A stretch of 64,000 nucleotides of DNA. Source: Usitatibacter rugosus (GTDB taxonomy: Bacteria; Pseudomonadota; Gammaproteobacteria; Burkholderiales; Usitatibacteraceae). The translations under genes and the position numbers were made by a program. The notes under the pieces were generated by a model. That model saw only the letters and a list, made by a program, of their open reading frames with translations, was not told where the DNA came from and did not search any database. The stretch lies in NCBI RefSeq assembly GCF_013003965.1, contig NZ_CP053069.1, forward strand, positions 310,001 to 374,000, in the 5' to 3' direction. Below are positions 26,371-34,376 of this stretch, piece by piece (position 1 is the stretch's first letter; each line of letters starts with the position of its first letter).

Positions 26371-27077
26371 GGCAATTCTCCTTCGAGGAATGCGGCCGCT
26401 TCCGGCGACCGCGGGTTGTTGAAGAACGTCGTGGCCGCGGCGCGTTCGACCAGCCGGCCGCGGTGGAGGAAGAGGATCTCGCCCGCGACGCGCTTCGCGA
26501 AGCCGAGGTTGTGCGTGGTGAAGACGAGCGCGGTACCGCCGCGGCCGATCTCGCTCATGGTGCGTTCGACCTCGGCGCTGGCGGAAGGATCGAGGCTGGC
26601 CGTGGGCTCATCGAGGAACAGCACGCGCGGTTCGAGGGCCGCGGCTCGAGCGAGGGCGAGCCGTTGCTGCTCGCCGCCGGAGAGTACGCGCGCCTGACGG
26701 TCGGCGAGGTGGGCCAGGCCCACGCGTTCAAGCGCGGCACGGGCGCGGATGTTGCGTTCCGATCCGTCCACGCCGTTCACGGCGAGTGCATATTCGACGT
26801 TCGCGATCGCCGAGCGCCGCAGCAGCACCGGCCGCTGGAAGACCATCGCCTGCGCGGACGGCCTTGCCGTCGACCCGGCCCATGTCACCGCGCCCGAGGT
26901 CGGCGCGATGAGGCCATGGAGGACGCGAAGCAGCACGCTCTTGCCGGCGCCGTTTGCTCCGAGGATCACGGCGGGAGCGGTGCCGTCGAGCGTGAAGCTC
27001 ACGTCGTCCACCGCCGTGTGCCCGTCGAACCGGACGGTGATCGCGCGAGCCTCGAGCGGGAGCATCGCGTCAGCCAT
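26346..27077 (-). CDS. tupC: Tungstate ABC transporter ATP-binding protein
   Basis: This 243-residue ATPase starts at ATG 27077 and overlaps the tupB end by eight bases. The Walker A is GANGAGKS (residues 40-47), the signature [10 protein letters not shown], the Walker B VLFLDEPTASLDPS and the switch His is in F-T-T-H-N-L. The short form without TOBE domains fits TupC rather than ModC. It powers tungstate import by TupB. Confidence 0.93.
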   Translation of the reverse strand: MADAMLPLEARAITVRFDGHTAVDDVSFTLDGTAPAVILGANGAGKSVLLRVLHGLIAPTSGAVTWAGSTARPSAQAMVFQRPVLLRRSAIANVEYALAVNGVDGSERNIRARAALERVGLAHLADRQARVLSGGEQQRLALARAAALEPRVLFLDEPTASLDPSASAEVERTMSEIGRGGTALVFTTHNLGFAKRVAGEILFLHRGRLVERAAATTFFNNPRSPEAAAFLEGELPWSVSSPA

Positions 27078-27774
27078 ATCGCTTGGCGCTCCATTCGCGG
27101 ATCGCGTAGGCGATGGCGTTCAACCCGAGCACGATCAGGAGCAGCACGATGCCCAGGCCGAGCGCGAGGGGAAGGTCGCCCTTGCTCGTCTCCAGCGCGA
27201 TCGCGGTCGTCATCACGCGCGTGACGCCGTCGATGTTGCCGCCGACGATCATCACGGCTCCGACCTCGCTCGCCGCGCGCCCGAAGCCGAGCAGCACGAC
27301 GGTGAACAGCCCGTAGCGAAGGTCCCAGAGCATCGTGGGAATGGCGCGCAGCGGCGTCACGCCGAGCGAGCGGAGCTGTTCCTCGTACTCGCGCCATCCG
27401 TCCTCGACGAATTGGCGCGCGAGTGCGGCCACGATCGGCAGCACGAGCAGCGCCTGCGCGATCACGATGGCCTTCGGAGTGAAGAGGATGCCGAGCGAGC
27501 CGAACGGGCCGGCTCGCGAGAGCAGGAGGTAGACCACGAGGCCCACCACCACGGAGGGCAGGGCGAGCAGCGCATTGAGAATCACGATCGCGGCACGGCG
27601 GCCGGGGAAACGCTCGACGGCGACCAGGGCGCCCAGGGGCAATCCGAACAGGCAGGCGAGCGCGGCGGCAGCGAGGCTCACCTCCAGCGAGAGGATCACC
27701 ACTTGCCACAACGAGGAATCACCACCGGTGATGAGGCGAAGCGCGAGGCCGAGGCTCGCGCCGAGGTCGTTCAT
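27070..27774 (-). CDS. tupB: Tungstate ABC transporter permease
   Basis: This 234-residue membrane protein starts at ATG 27774; the longer reading from 27801 is less likely because site C lies upstream. Five to six hydrophobic helices are seen. The EAA-like coupling loop E-V-G-A-V-M-I-V-G-G-N and the LGFGRAASE segment match TupB/ModB. It is the first gene of the tup operon, 36 bases after candidate operator site C. Confidence 0.93.
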   Translation of the reverse strand: MNDLGASLGLALRLITGGDSSLWQVVILSLEVSLAAAALACLFGLPLGALVAVERFPGRRAAIVILNALLALPSVVVGLVVYLLLSRAGPFGSLGILFTPKAIVIAQALLVLPIVAALARQFVEDGWREYEEQLRSLGVTPLRAIPTMLWDLRYGLFTVVLLGFGRAASEVGAVMIVGGNIDGVTRVMTTAIALETSKGDLPLALGLGIVLLLIVLGLNAIAYAIREWSAKRYG

Positions 27775-27809
27775 GTCCGCGATTCTGCCCAAGACCCGCA
27801 CCCGGACAG

Positions 27810-27829
27810 ATATGAACTCGTGTTCCTAT
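27810..27829. promoter_or_regulatory. Candidate operator site C, ATATG-N10-CCTAT
   Basis: On the plus strand ATATG, ten bases, CCTAT, one mismatch from the CATAT half of sites B and D. It lies 36 bases upstream of tupB (minus strand) and 18 bases beyond the modC end. This ties tungstate transport to the same proposed regulon. Confidence 0.5.
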
Positions 27830-27847
27830 GGTGCCGCGAAGGGCTAT

Positions 27848-28936
27848 TCAGGCGAAACCGACGCTGCGCCGGTCGATGGAGACGGCCTTCACCATCGCGA
27901 AGACGGCCAAGCCCGGTGCGAGGCCCAACTCCTGCACGGCCTTGCGCGTGACGCGGGCAGTGAGCGTCTCGCGGCCGATGCGCAGCTGCACGTCGACAAT
28001 CGCTCCGAACTCGTCACCGATGGTCTCCACGACGGCGGGGAGGATGTTCTGCACGCTCACGCCTTCCGGCCGCCGAAGCGCGATCGAAACGTCGCGGGCG
28101 CGGATGCGGGCGCGTACCGGCTCTCCCGGCAGCGCATCGAGGTTGGGGACGATGAGCTGGCCGCCGTCGAAGACGAGCGTCGTGAGGCCATACGACTCGT
28201 CGAGGCTCGCGACACGCGACTCGATGACCGAGCCCGCTTCGAAGCGCCCGAGGTGCGGCGAGAGATCCTTCCGCCCGAGCACTTCCGCGGCCGGCCCGCT
28301 CGTGACGACGCGGCCCTCGGACATCACGACGAGGTGGTCCGCGAGGCGGGTGACTTCCTCGAGCGCGTGGCTCACGTAGACGATCGGGAGGCGCAGCTCG
28401 TCGCGCAACAGCTCGACGTACGCGAGGATCTCGGCCTTGCGCGGCGCATCGAGCGACGCAAGGGGTTCATCCATCAGCAGCACGTGCGGGCTCGCAAGCA
28501 GCGCGCGGCCGATCGCGACGCGCTGCTTCTCGCCGCCGGAGAGCGTGTTGGGCCGCCGCTCCTGCAACGCCTCGAGCCCGAGCAGTGCCGTGACGCGCGC
28601 GCGATCGACGAACCGCTCCGTGACGAGCGTGAGGCGCTCGCCGTAGTCCAGGTTCGCGCGCACCGAGAGGTGCGGGAACAACAGGCCTTCCTGGAACACG
28701 TAACCCACGCGGCGCGACTCGGGTGCGAGGTCGATGCCCCGCTGCGAATCGAAGAGCACGCGGCCCGCGACGCAGATGCGACCGCGCGCGGGCTTCACCA
28801 GTCCCGCGATCGCATTCACGAGCGTGCTCTTGCCCGAGCCCGAGCGTCCGAACAGTGCGACGATCGGTGCGTCGGCCGCGAACGCCGCTTCGAGGTGGAA
28901 ATCCTCGCGATCGATGGCGACGTCGACTTCAACCAT
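27848..28936 (-). CDS. modC: Molybdate ABC transporter ATP-binding protein with TOBE domain
   Basis: This 362-residue protein starts at ATG 28936; the longer reading from 28951 overlaps modB. The Walker A is GRSGSGKST (about residues 31-39), the signature LSGGEKQR, the Walker B VLLMDEPLASLD and the switch H is in VSHALEE. The C-terminal quarter (about 290-362) is a TOBE-like domain (IRARDVSIALRRPEGVSVQNILPAVV), which binds molybdate and regulates the importer. It overlaps the modB stop by eight bases. Confidence 0.94.
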   Translation of the reverse strand: MVEVDVAIDREDFHLEAAFAADAPIVALFGRSGSGKSTLVNAIAGLVKPARGRICVAGRVLFDSQRGIDLAPESRRVGYVFQEGLLFPHLSVRANLDYGERLTLVTERFVDRARVTALLGLEALQERRPNTLSGGEKQRVAIGRALLASPHVLLMDEPLASLDAPRKAEILAYVELLRDELRLPIVYVSHALEEVTRLADHLVVMSEGRVVTSGPAAEVLGRKDLSPHLGRFEAGSVIESRVASLDESYGLTTLVFDGGQLIVPNLDALPGEPVRARIRARDVSIALRRPEGVSVQNILPAVVETIGDEFGAIVDVQLRIGRETLTARVTRKAVQELGLAPGLAVFAMVKAVSIDRRSVGFA

Positions 28937-29615
28937 GCGCGGACTTTCCACGGCTGCGGCGAACCAGCCATTCGCTGGCGGCGAGCGCGGCGAGCGAGAG
29001 GATCACCGAGAGGACGGAGAGCTTGAGCGCCTGCGCATCGGCACCAGGCACCTGCGTGTACGTGTAGATCGCGAGCGGCAGGGTCTGCGTCTCGCCGGGA
29101 ATGTTGGAGACGAACGTGATCGTCGCGCCGAATTCCCCGAGACAGCGCGCGAAGCCGAGGAGCGCACCGGTGGCGAGACCGGGAACCGAGAGCGGCAGCG
29201 TGATCGTGAAGAACACGCGCCACGGCCCGGCGCCCAGCGTGCGCGCGGCGCGCTCGAGGCGCGGGTCGATCGATTCGAATGCGAGGCGCAGCGCCCGCAC
29301 GAGGAGCGGGAAGCCCATGATCGCCGCGGCGAGTGCGGCGCCCGTCCACTTGAACGCGAACACGATGCCGAGAGGCTCGAGGAGGCCGCCGATGGGCCCG
29401 TTGCGCCCGAAGAGCACGAGCAGCGCAAAGCCCACGACCACCGGCGGCAGCACCAGTGGGAGATGCACGAAGGCATCGAAGAGCGTCTTGCCCGGGAAGT
29501 CGTAACGCGCGAGGACGTAGGCGACGGCGATGCCGAGCGGCAGGCTACCCGCGACGCCCCAGAAGGCGACCTGCAGCGAGAGCGCGACGACGCGCCATTC
29601 GTCGGCGCTCAGCAA
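28929..29615 (-). CDS. modB: Molybdate ABC transporter permease
   Basis: This 228-residue membrane protein starts at TTG 29615, four bases after the modA stop. Five hydrophobic helices are visible. The coupling loop LGFARCLGEFGATITF carries the E-A-A-like G-E-F-G-A motif seen in ModB. It overlaps modC by eight bases and forms the channel for molybdate. Confidence 0.93.
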   Translation of the reverse strand: MLSADEWRVVALSLQVAFWGVAGSLPLGIAVAYVLARYDFPGKTLFDAFVHLPLVLPPVVVGFALLVLFGRNGPIGGLLEPLGIVFAFKWTGAALAAAIMGFPLLVRALRLAFESIDPRLERAARTLGAGPWRVFFTITLPLSVPGLATGALLGFARCLGEFGATITFVSNIPGETQTLPLAIYTYTQVPGADAQALKLSVLSVILSLAALAASEWLVRRSRGKSAHG

Positions 29616-29618
29616 GGC

Positions 29619-30374
29619 CTAGTTGCGCAGGAAGCCGTAGCGCTCCCAGGTGGCGCGCGCCTCGGGGGCCGCGAGCCACCTGGCGAATTCCTGCGCCGCG
29701 CCTGCCTTCGCTGTCTTCAGCATCACGAGAGGATAGACGATCGGCGGATGCGTGCCCGCGGGGAAGGTGTCGACGATGCGCACGCCCTTGTCCGCCATCG
29801 CGTCGGTGCGATAGACGATGCCGAAGGGCGCCTCGCCGCGCGAGACGAGGGCGAGCGCCGAGCGCACGTTCTCGGCGGCCGCCACCTTCGGCGCCACGGA
29901 GTCCCATACGCCGAGCGCCGTGAGCGACGCCTTGCCGTACTTGCCGGCGGGCACCGCGTCGGGGTTGGCCATCGCGATCCGGCCGTTGCCGATCGCCATG
30001 GCGAGGCCGAAGCCCGGCGCGATCTTGAGCGGGGTGGTGGAGGCGGCGGGCGCGATGAGGACGAGCTCGTTGCGCAGCAGGTCCACGCGCGAGCCCGGCA
30101 CGGTGAGCTGCTTCTGCTCGACGTAGTCGATCCAGTCGGTGTCCGCCGAGATGAAGAGCGCCGCGGGCGCTCCGGCCTCGATCTGCTTCGCGAGCGCGTT
30201 GCTGCCCGCGTACGAGATCGCGGCCTTGTGGCCTTTCGCGGCCTCGAAGGCCTTGGCCTGGGCATCGAGCGCTTCCTTGAGGCTCGCGGCGGCGAAGACG
30301 GTGAAGTCTTCGGCCCAAGCGGCGGGCAGGAGGAAGGAGAGGGTGAGGGCGAGAAGGATTCGGGCGGTCTTCAT
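29619..30374 (-). CDS. modA: Molybdate ABC transporter substrate-binding protein
   Basis: This 251-residue protein starts at ATG 30374 and has a clear signal peptide (ILLALTLSFLLPAAWA). The ModA first motif FAAASLKEALDA (about 27-38), G-S-N-A-L-A-K-Q, and ALFISADTDWIDY are all present, as is the C-terminal APEARATWERYGF. It captures molybdate and delivers it to ModB. A ModE-type operator lies directly upstream of its start codon. Confidence 0.95.
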   Translation of the reverse strand: MKTARILLALTLSFLLPAAWAEDFTVFAAASLKEALDAQAKAFEAAKGHKAAISYAGSNALAKQIEAGAPAALFISADTDWIDYVEQKQLTVPGSRVDLLRNELVLIAPAASTTPLKIAPGFGLAMAIGNGRIAMANPDAVPAGKYGKASLTALGVWDSVAPKVAAAENVRSALALVSRGEAPFGIVYRTDAMADKGVRIVDTFPAGTHPPIVYPLVMLKTAKAGAAQEFARWLAAPEARATWERYGFLRN

Positions 30375-30377
30375 GTC

Positions 30378-30401
30378 CGTAATATACAGCGAGATATAAC
30401 G
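30378..30401 (-). promoter_or_regulatory. ModE-type operator upstream of modA
   Basis: Read on the minus strand the site begins CGTTATAT and ends TATATTACG, similar to the E. coli ModE operator (CGTTATAT ... ATAACG type). It lies 4 to 27 bases upstream of the modA start, so bound ModE would block transcription or translation start. The modE gene is just upstream. The match is good but not perfect. Confidence 0.75.
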
Positions 30402-30415
30402 ACCTCCAAGACGTC

Positions 30416-30467
30416 GCCCCCGCGAAGGCGGGGGCCCAGCTGGATTCCCGCCTTCGCGGGAATGACG
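30416..30467. repeat. Compound dispersed repeat: GCCCCC hairpin plus ATTCCC-N8-GGGAAT copy 3
   Basis: Between modE and modA, a hairpin with GCCCCC/GGGGGC arms (30416-30435) is followed by an ATTCCC-N8-GGGAAT core (30444-30463) and GACGG. This is a common betaproteobacterial repeat pair. It lies between the two genes and could terminate or stabilise the modE transcript. Confidence 0.8.
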
Positions 30468-30468
30468 G

Positions 30469-30816
30469 CTACTTCAGGAGGTCGGCGAAGCGCTCGAGCT
30501 CGGGATCGAGGGCGCGGTCGACGGCGCGGCCCATGGCGGCGAAGCGTTCGAGGACCTGGCGGCCGAAGTCGGTGACCACGGCGCCACCACCGCCCGAGCC
30601 GCCGGTCGCCGATGCGACGACGGGCTCGCGGAAGCAGCGGTTCATCGTGTCCACGAGCAGCCAGGCGCGGCGGTAGGACATGCCGAGCCGCTTGGCGGAA
30701 GCGGAGATGGAGCCGGTGGTGGAGATGGCCTGCAGCAGCTCCGCCTTGCCGGGGCCGATCGCGATCTCGGCCCCGTACATCACGCGCAGCTTGGTAGGGC
30801 CGCGCGCGTGGCGCAT
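30469..30816 (-). CDS. modE: ModE-like single-domain transcriptional regulator (HTH only)
   Basis: This 115-residue protein starts at ATG 30816, which overlaps the grxD stop by one base. It has the ModE winged helix: I-S-T-T-G-S-I-S-A-S-A-K-R-L-G-M-S-Y-R-R-A-W-L-L-V-D-T-M-N-R-C-F, then VVTDFGRQVLERF. It lacks the C-terminal TOBE molybdate-binding domain of E. coli ModE, so molybdate response may need a partner such as ModC. It likely represses modABC through the site at 30378-30401. Confidence 0.88.
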   Translation of the reverse strand: MRHARGPTKLRVMYGAEIAIGPGKAELLQAISTTGSISASAKRLGMSYRRAWLLVDTMNRCFREPVVASATGGSGGGGAVVTDFGRQVLERFAAMGRAVDRALDPELERFADLLK

Positions 30817-31133
30817 TACTTCTGGGTGCCGGTGAGGAGCGTCTGCAGCTCGCCGCTCTGGTACATCTCTTTCATGATGTCGGAGCCGCCGACGAACTCG
30901 CCGTTCACGTAGAGCTGCGGGATGGTCGGCCAGTTGGCGAATTCCTTGATGCCCTGGCGGATCTCCGGGTCTTGCAGCACGTCGACCGTGAAGATTTCCT
31001 GCGCGCCCGAGGCTTTGAGCAGCTGCACGGCGTTGGCCGAGAAGCCGCACTGCGGGAACTGGGGCGAGCCCTTCATGTAGAGCACGACGGGGTGGCCGGT
31101 GACCTGCGATTTGATGGTGTCCTGGACGCTCAT
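30816..31133 (-). CDS. grxD: Monothiol glutaredoxin (Grx4/GrxD type)
   Basis: This 105-residue cytoplasmic protein starts at ATG 31133 with AGGAG close upstream. The monothiol active site C-G-F-S has Cys29, followed by W-P-T-I-P-Q-L-Y and GGSDIM motifs of the GrxD family. GrxD proteins carry 2Fe-2S clusters and help iron-sulfur assembly. Its stop overlaps the modE start by one base, which may link iron-sulfur supply to the metal-cofactor module. Confidence 0.95.
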   Translation of the reverse strand: MSVQDTIKSQVTGHPVVLYMKGSPQFPQCGFSANAVQLLKASGAQEIFTVDVLQDPEIRQGIKEFANWPTIPQLYVNGEFVGGSDIMKEMYQSGELQTLLTGTQK

Positions 31134-31162
31134 GGCTTCAATCTCCTTGGCTAACCGATATT

Positions 31163-32299
31163 TTAGCGCCGACCCGGCAATTCAAGGGCCTGCGCCATGG
31201 GGATGACGACGCCGGGGTCGTCGAGCGTGTAGCCCGGCTCCCCGCCGACCGCTTCCCGGAAGGCATCCCCTCCCAGCAGCGAGACCATCTCGCGCCCGGC
31301 GGGCAAATCCAGCGTGCGCTTGTCGCAGGCGAGCATGTAACGCTCGACCACCAGCGGAATGAAGTCGAGCTTGAAGTGGCGCGCGGCCGGCTCGACGGCC
31401 ATGCCTACGTCGGCGATGTGGCTCGCCACGAAGGCGGCCACGGCGGCGTGAGTGAACTCCCCGGTTTCCGCATAGCCCGGAATGTGGCGCGGGTCGATAC
31501 GCGCCGCGGCCAGCATCCCGTCCAGCAGCACGCGCGTGCCGGAACCGCGTTGACGGTTCACGAAGCGTATGCCCGGCTTCGCAAGGTCGGCGACGCCACG
31601 GATGCCCAGCGGGTTGCCCTTGGCAACCACGAGACCCTGCGTGCGCTTCACGAGCTTGATGACCACTTGCTGCCGCGGCTTCACTACCGGCTCGTAGTGG
31701 GCGCGCAGCACGGCCGCCAGCTCACCTTCGGGCATGTGGAAGCCCGCGAACTCGCAGGCGCCGCGGCCGAGCGAGCGGAGCGCCTCGACGCTGCCCATGT
31801 ACTGCAGGTCCACGTCGGCGTGGCCGTGCTCGCGCATCACGCGCGGGATCTTCTCCACCGCGTAGCCATGGCTCGCGTGGATGCGCAGCAGCTCCTGCGC
31901 CGGCTTCAAATGCCGATTGATCTCGAGGTTCAGCTCCGAGGCGATGTTCTCGAGGAGCGGGAAAAGGCTCGCATCGCTGCGCTGCTCCGCCCACAGCAGC
32001 TTTTCACCCAGCGGTGCCAGCGACGCTCCCTTGCCGCGCGCCATGATCACCAGCGGGCTGCCGAAGAACTCCGACCACTTCGCGAGCAGGTCCCAGGCAT
32101 GGCGATAGGAAAGGCCGATCCGCTTGGTGGCGAGCGTGAGCTTGCCGGTTTCGTGGATGGCGCCCAGGAGATCGAACAGGCGCGGGTCCACGCGCTCGCC
32201 GGCGGTGGTGGTGAAAGTCCACGAGGGACGGATGACGATCTTGTCCAAGTGGCAAAAAATCTCATATTGCGGTCTCCGTGTCCATACCCTAGTTTCCAT
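31163..32299 (-). CDS. ModE-type HTH / PBP-like fusion regulator (copy 2), divergent from fdsG
   Basis: The ATG start is at 32299 (378 aa), but homology with the copy at 13198-14286 begins around residue 18, so a TTG start at 32248 (361 aa) is equally plausible. The winged helix GKLTLATKRIGLSYRHAWDL and the GSPLVIMARGKGASLAPLG segment are followed by a PBP-like domain with D-L-Q-Y-M-G-S and G-I-R-F-V-N-R-Q-R-G-S-G-T-R. It is divergently placed to the fds operon. In Cupriavidus a regulator called FdsR is linked to fdsGBACD, but I cannot confirm that this is the same gene family. Confidence 0.88.
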   Translation of the reverse strand: METRVWTRRPQYEIFCHLDKIVIRPSWTFTTTAGERVDPRLFDLLGAIHETGKLTLATKRIGLSYRHAWDLLAKWSEFFGSPLVIMARGKGASLAPLGEKLLWAEQRSDASLFPLLENIASELNLEINRHLKPAQELLRIHASHGYAVEKIPRVMREHGHADVDLQYMGSVEALRSLGRGACEFAGFHMPEGELAAVLRAHYEPVVKPRQQVVIKLVKRTQGLVVAKGNPLGIRGVADLAKPGIRFVNRQRGSGTRVLLDGMLAAARIDPRHIPGYAETGEFTHAAVAAFVASHIADVGMAVEPAARHFKLDFIPLVVERYMLACDKRTLDLPAGREMVSLLGGDAFREAVGGEPGYTLDDPGVVIPMAQALELPGRR

Positions 32300-32325
32300 A
32301 GGGAAACGTGCTGAATAAGCGTCGC

Positions 32326-32345
32326 ATATGCGACTTTTCGCATAT
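32326..32345. promoter_or_regulatory. Candidate operator site D, ATATG-N10-CATAT
   Basis: ATATG, ten bases, CATAT; each half is part of a CATATG hexamer, so the site has six-base symmetry. It lies 26 bases upstream of the fdsG start and 27 bases beyond the regulator ATG at 32299. It is the strongest match of the four proposed sites. Confidence 0.65.
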
Positions 32346-32370
32346 GACGTCGAATTCCGAGGAGCCGCCC

Positions 32371-32841
32371 ATGGGCGCGATGAACGAGAGCCAGGTCGTG
32401 GTGAACCAAGCCATCGCCGACCTCCAGCGGGAGGAAGGGGCGCTGCTGCCGATCCTCCACGAAGTGCAGGATCGGCTGGGCTACGTGCCGAAGGATTCCG
32501 TGCCCGTGATCGCCAAGGCGTTGAGCCTCTCGCGGGCCGAGGTGCATGGCGTCGTCACCTTCTATCACCACTTCCGCCAGCAGCCCGCCGGGCGCCGCGT
32601 CGTGCAGGTGTGCCGCGCCGAGGCGTGCCAGGCCGTCGGGGCCGATGCGCTGGTCGAGCATGCAAAGCAATCGCTCGGCGTCGATTTCCACGGCACCACC
32701 GAAGATGGCGCCGTGACGCTCGAGGCCGTGTTCTGCCTGGGCAACTGTGCCTGCGGCCCGTCGATCATGATCGGCGACGACCTGCACGGGCGCGTGACGC
32801 CGGAGCGCTTCGATGCGCTCGTGAAGGCGGCGCGAAAATGA
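32371..32841 (+). CDS. fdsG: NAD-linked formate dehydrogenase gamma subunit (NuoE-like, 2Fe-2S)
   Basis: This 156-residue protein is placed at ATG 32371 because GAGGAG lies six bases upstream; alternatives at 32308 and 32344 would lie on or before operator D. It has the NuoE fold: [23 protein letters not shown] and the 2Fe-2S ligands C-R-A-E-A-C (near 85-90) and C-L-G-N-C (near 126-130). It passes electrons within the soluble FDH complex. Its stop overlaps the fdsB start (ATGA). Confidence 0.95.
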   Translation: MGAMNESQVVVNQAIADLQREEGALLPILHEVQDRLGYVPKDSVPVIAKALSLSRAEVHGVVTFYHHFRQQPAGRRVVQVCRAEACQAVGADALVEHAKQSLGVDFHGTTEDGAVTLEAVFCLGNCACGPSIMIGDDLHGRVTPERFDALVKAARK

Positions 32842-34376
32842 GCGTCACCGTCTTCGTCCCGCGCGACTCGAGCGCCATCTCGCTCGGCGCCGACACGGTC
32901 GCGCGCGAGATCGCGTCGCAGGCCATCCGCAACGGCTGCGCCGTCCGCCTCGTTCGCAACGGCTCGCGCGGGCTCGCGTGGCTGGAGCCGATGGTCGAGG
33001 TGCAGACCCCGGAAGGACGGATCGCCTACGGCCCGGTGACGCCCGCCGATGTCGCGAGCCTCTTCGACGCGGAGTTCCTGCACGGAGCGCCGCATCGCCT
33101 GCGCCTGGGCAAGCCCGAGGACCACCCGTACCTCGCGAAGCAGGAGCGGCTCACCTTCGCGCGCGTGGGCGTGATCGACCCGCTCTCGATCGACGACTAC
33201 CGGGCCTATGGAGGCTTCGTCGGCCTCGAGAAAGCGATCCATCGCGGCGGCGCGGAGATCGTGAAGGCGGTGACGGACTCGGGCCTGCGGGGCCGGGGCG
33301 GCGCTGCGTTCCCCGCCGGCATCAAGTGGAACACGGTGCTGAACACGCCGGCCGACCTGAAGTACATCGTCTGCAACGCCGACGAGGGCGACTCGGGCAC
33401 GTTCTCCGACCGCATGCTGATGGAAGGCGATCCCTTCATGCTCATCGAGGGCATGGCGATCGCCGCGCACGCGGTGGGCGCGCGCAAGGGCTACATCTAC
33501 GTGCGCTCCGAGTACCCGTATGCCGAGGCCACATTGCGGGAGGCGATCCGCATCGCCACCGCCGCCGGGTTCCTCGACCACTTCGAGCTCGGCGTGCGCC
33601 GCGGTGCCGGCGCCTACATCTGTGGTGAAGAGACCGCACTCCTGGAGAGCCTCGAAGGCAAGCGCGGCATCGTGCGCTTCAAGCCGCCGGTGCCCGCGAT
33701 CGTGGGGCTCTTCGGCAAGCCCACCGTCGTGAACAACGTGATCACGTTCGCGGCGATCCCGACGATCCTGGCCGAGGGCGCCGAGTACTACAAGAACTAC
33801 GGCATGGGCCGCTCGCGCGGCACGCTGCCCTTCCAGCTCGCGGGCAACATCAAGCACGGAGGTCTCGTCGAGAAAGCCTTCGGCGTGACGCTGCGCGAGC
33901 TGCTCTACGACTACGGCGGCGGCTCGCGTTCGGGTCGGCCCATCCGCGCGGTGCAGGTCGGCGGCCCCCTCGGCGCCTACCTGCCCGAATCGCAGTTCGA
34001 CACGCCGCTCGACTACGAGTCGTTCGCGGCCATCGGAGCCATGGTCGGCCACGGCGGCATCGTCGCCTTCGACGACACGGTCGACATGGCGAAGATGGCG
34101 CGCTACGCGATGGAGTTCTGCGCCATCGAGTCGTGCGGCAAGTGCACGCCGTGCCGCATCGGTTCCACCCGCGGCGTCGAGGTGATCGACAAGATCATCG
34201 CCGGCCGAGACGCCGAAGGCGGCCCCCAAGTAAACGACCGCGAGAAGAACCTCGCGCTGCTCCGCGATCTCAACGAGACGATGCTCGCCGGTTCCCTCTG
34301 CGCCATGGGCGGCATGACGCCGTTCCCCGTGATGAGCGCCCTCAAGCATTTCGAGAAGGATTTCACCCATGCCTAG
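32838..34376 (+). CDS. fdsB: NAD-linked formate dehydrogenase beta subunit (NuoF-like, FMN/4Fe-4S)
   Basis: This 512-residue flavoprotein starts at ATG 32838 in an ATGA overlap with fdsG. The NuoF motifs are present: [18 protein letters not shown] (NAD/FMN region), the FMN site [30 protein letters not shown], and the 4Fe-4S cysteines [10 protein letters not shown]. The N-terminus also has an added thioredoxin-like extension (residues 1-110). It reduces NAD with electrons from FdsA. Confidence 0.95.
   Translation: MSVTVFVPRDSSAISLGADTVAREIASQAIRNGCAVRLVRNGSRGLAWLEPMVEVQTPEGRIAYGPVTPADVASLFDAEFLHGAPHRLRLGKPEDHPYLAKQERLTFARVGVIDPLSIDDYRAYGGFVGLEKAIHRGGAEIVKAVTDSGLRGRGGAAFPAGIKWNTVLNTPADLKYIVCNADEGDSGTFSDRMLMEGDPFMLIEGMAIAAHAVGARKGYIYVRSEYPYAEATLREAIRIATAAGFLDHFELGVRRGAGAYICGEETALLESLEGKRGIVRFKPPVPAIVGLFGKPTVVNNVITFAAIPTILAEGAEYYKNYGMGRSRGTLPFQLAGNIKHGGLVEKAFGVTLRELLYDYGGGSRSGRPIRAVQVGGPLGAYLPESQFDTPLDYESFAAIGAMVGHGGIVAFDDTVDMAKMARYAMEFCAIESCGKCTPCRIGSTRGVEVIDKIIAGRDAEGGPQVNDREKNLALLRDLNETMLAGSLCAMGGMTPFPVMSALKHFEKDFTHA

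Noticed and set aside
27848-28936. modC as part of the tungstate operon.
   Set aside because: It overlaps modB and has the TOBE domain; tupB starts 73 bases later after operator site C and has its own ATPase, TupC.
32308-32370. GTG 32308 or ATG 32344 as the fdsG start.
   Set aside because: These would place operator site D inside or after the coding start; ATG 32371 has GAGGAG at the right distance.
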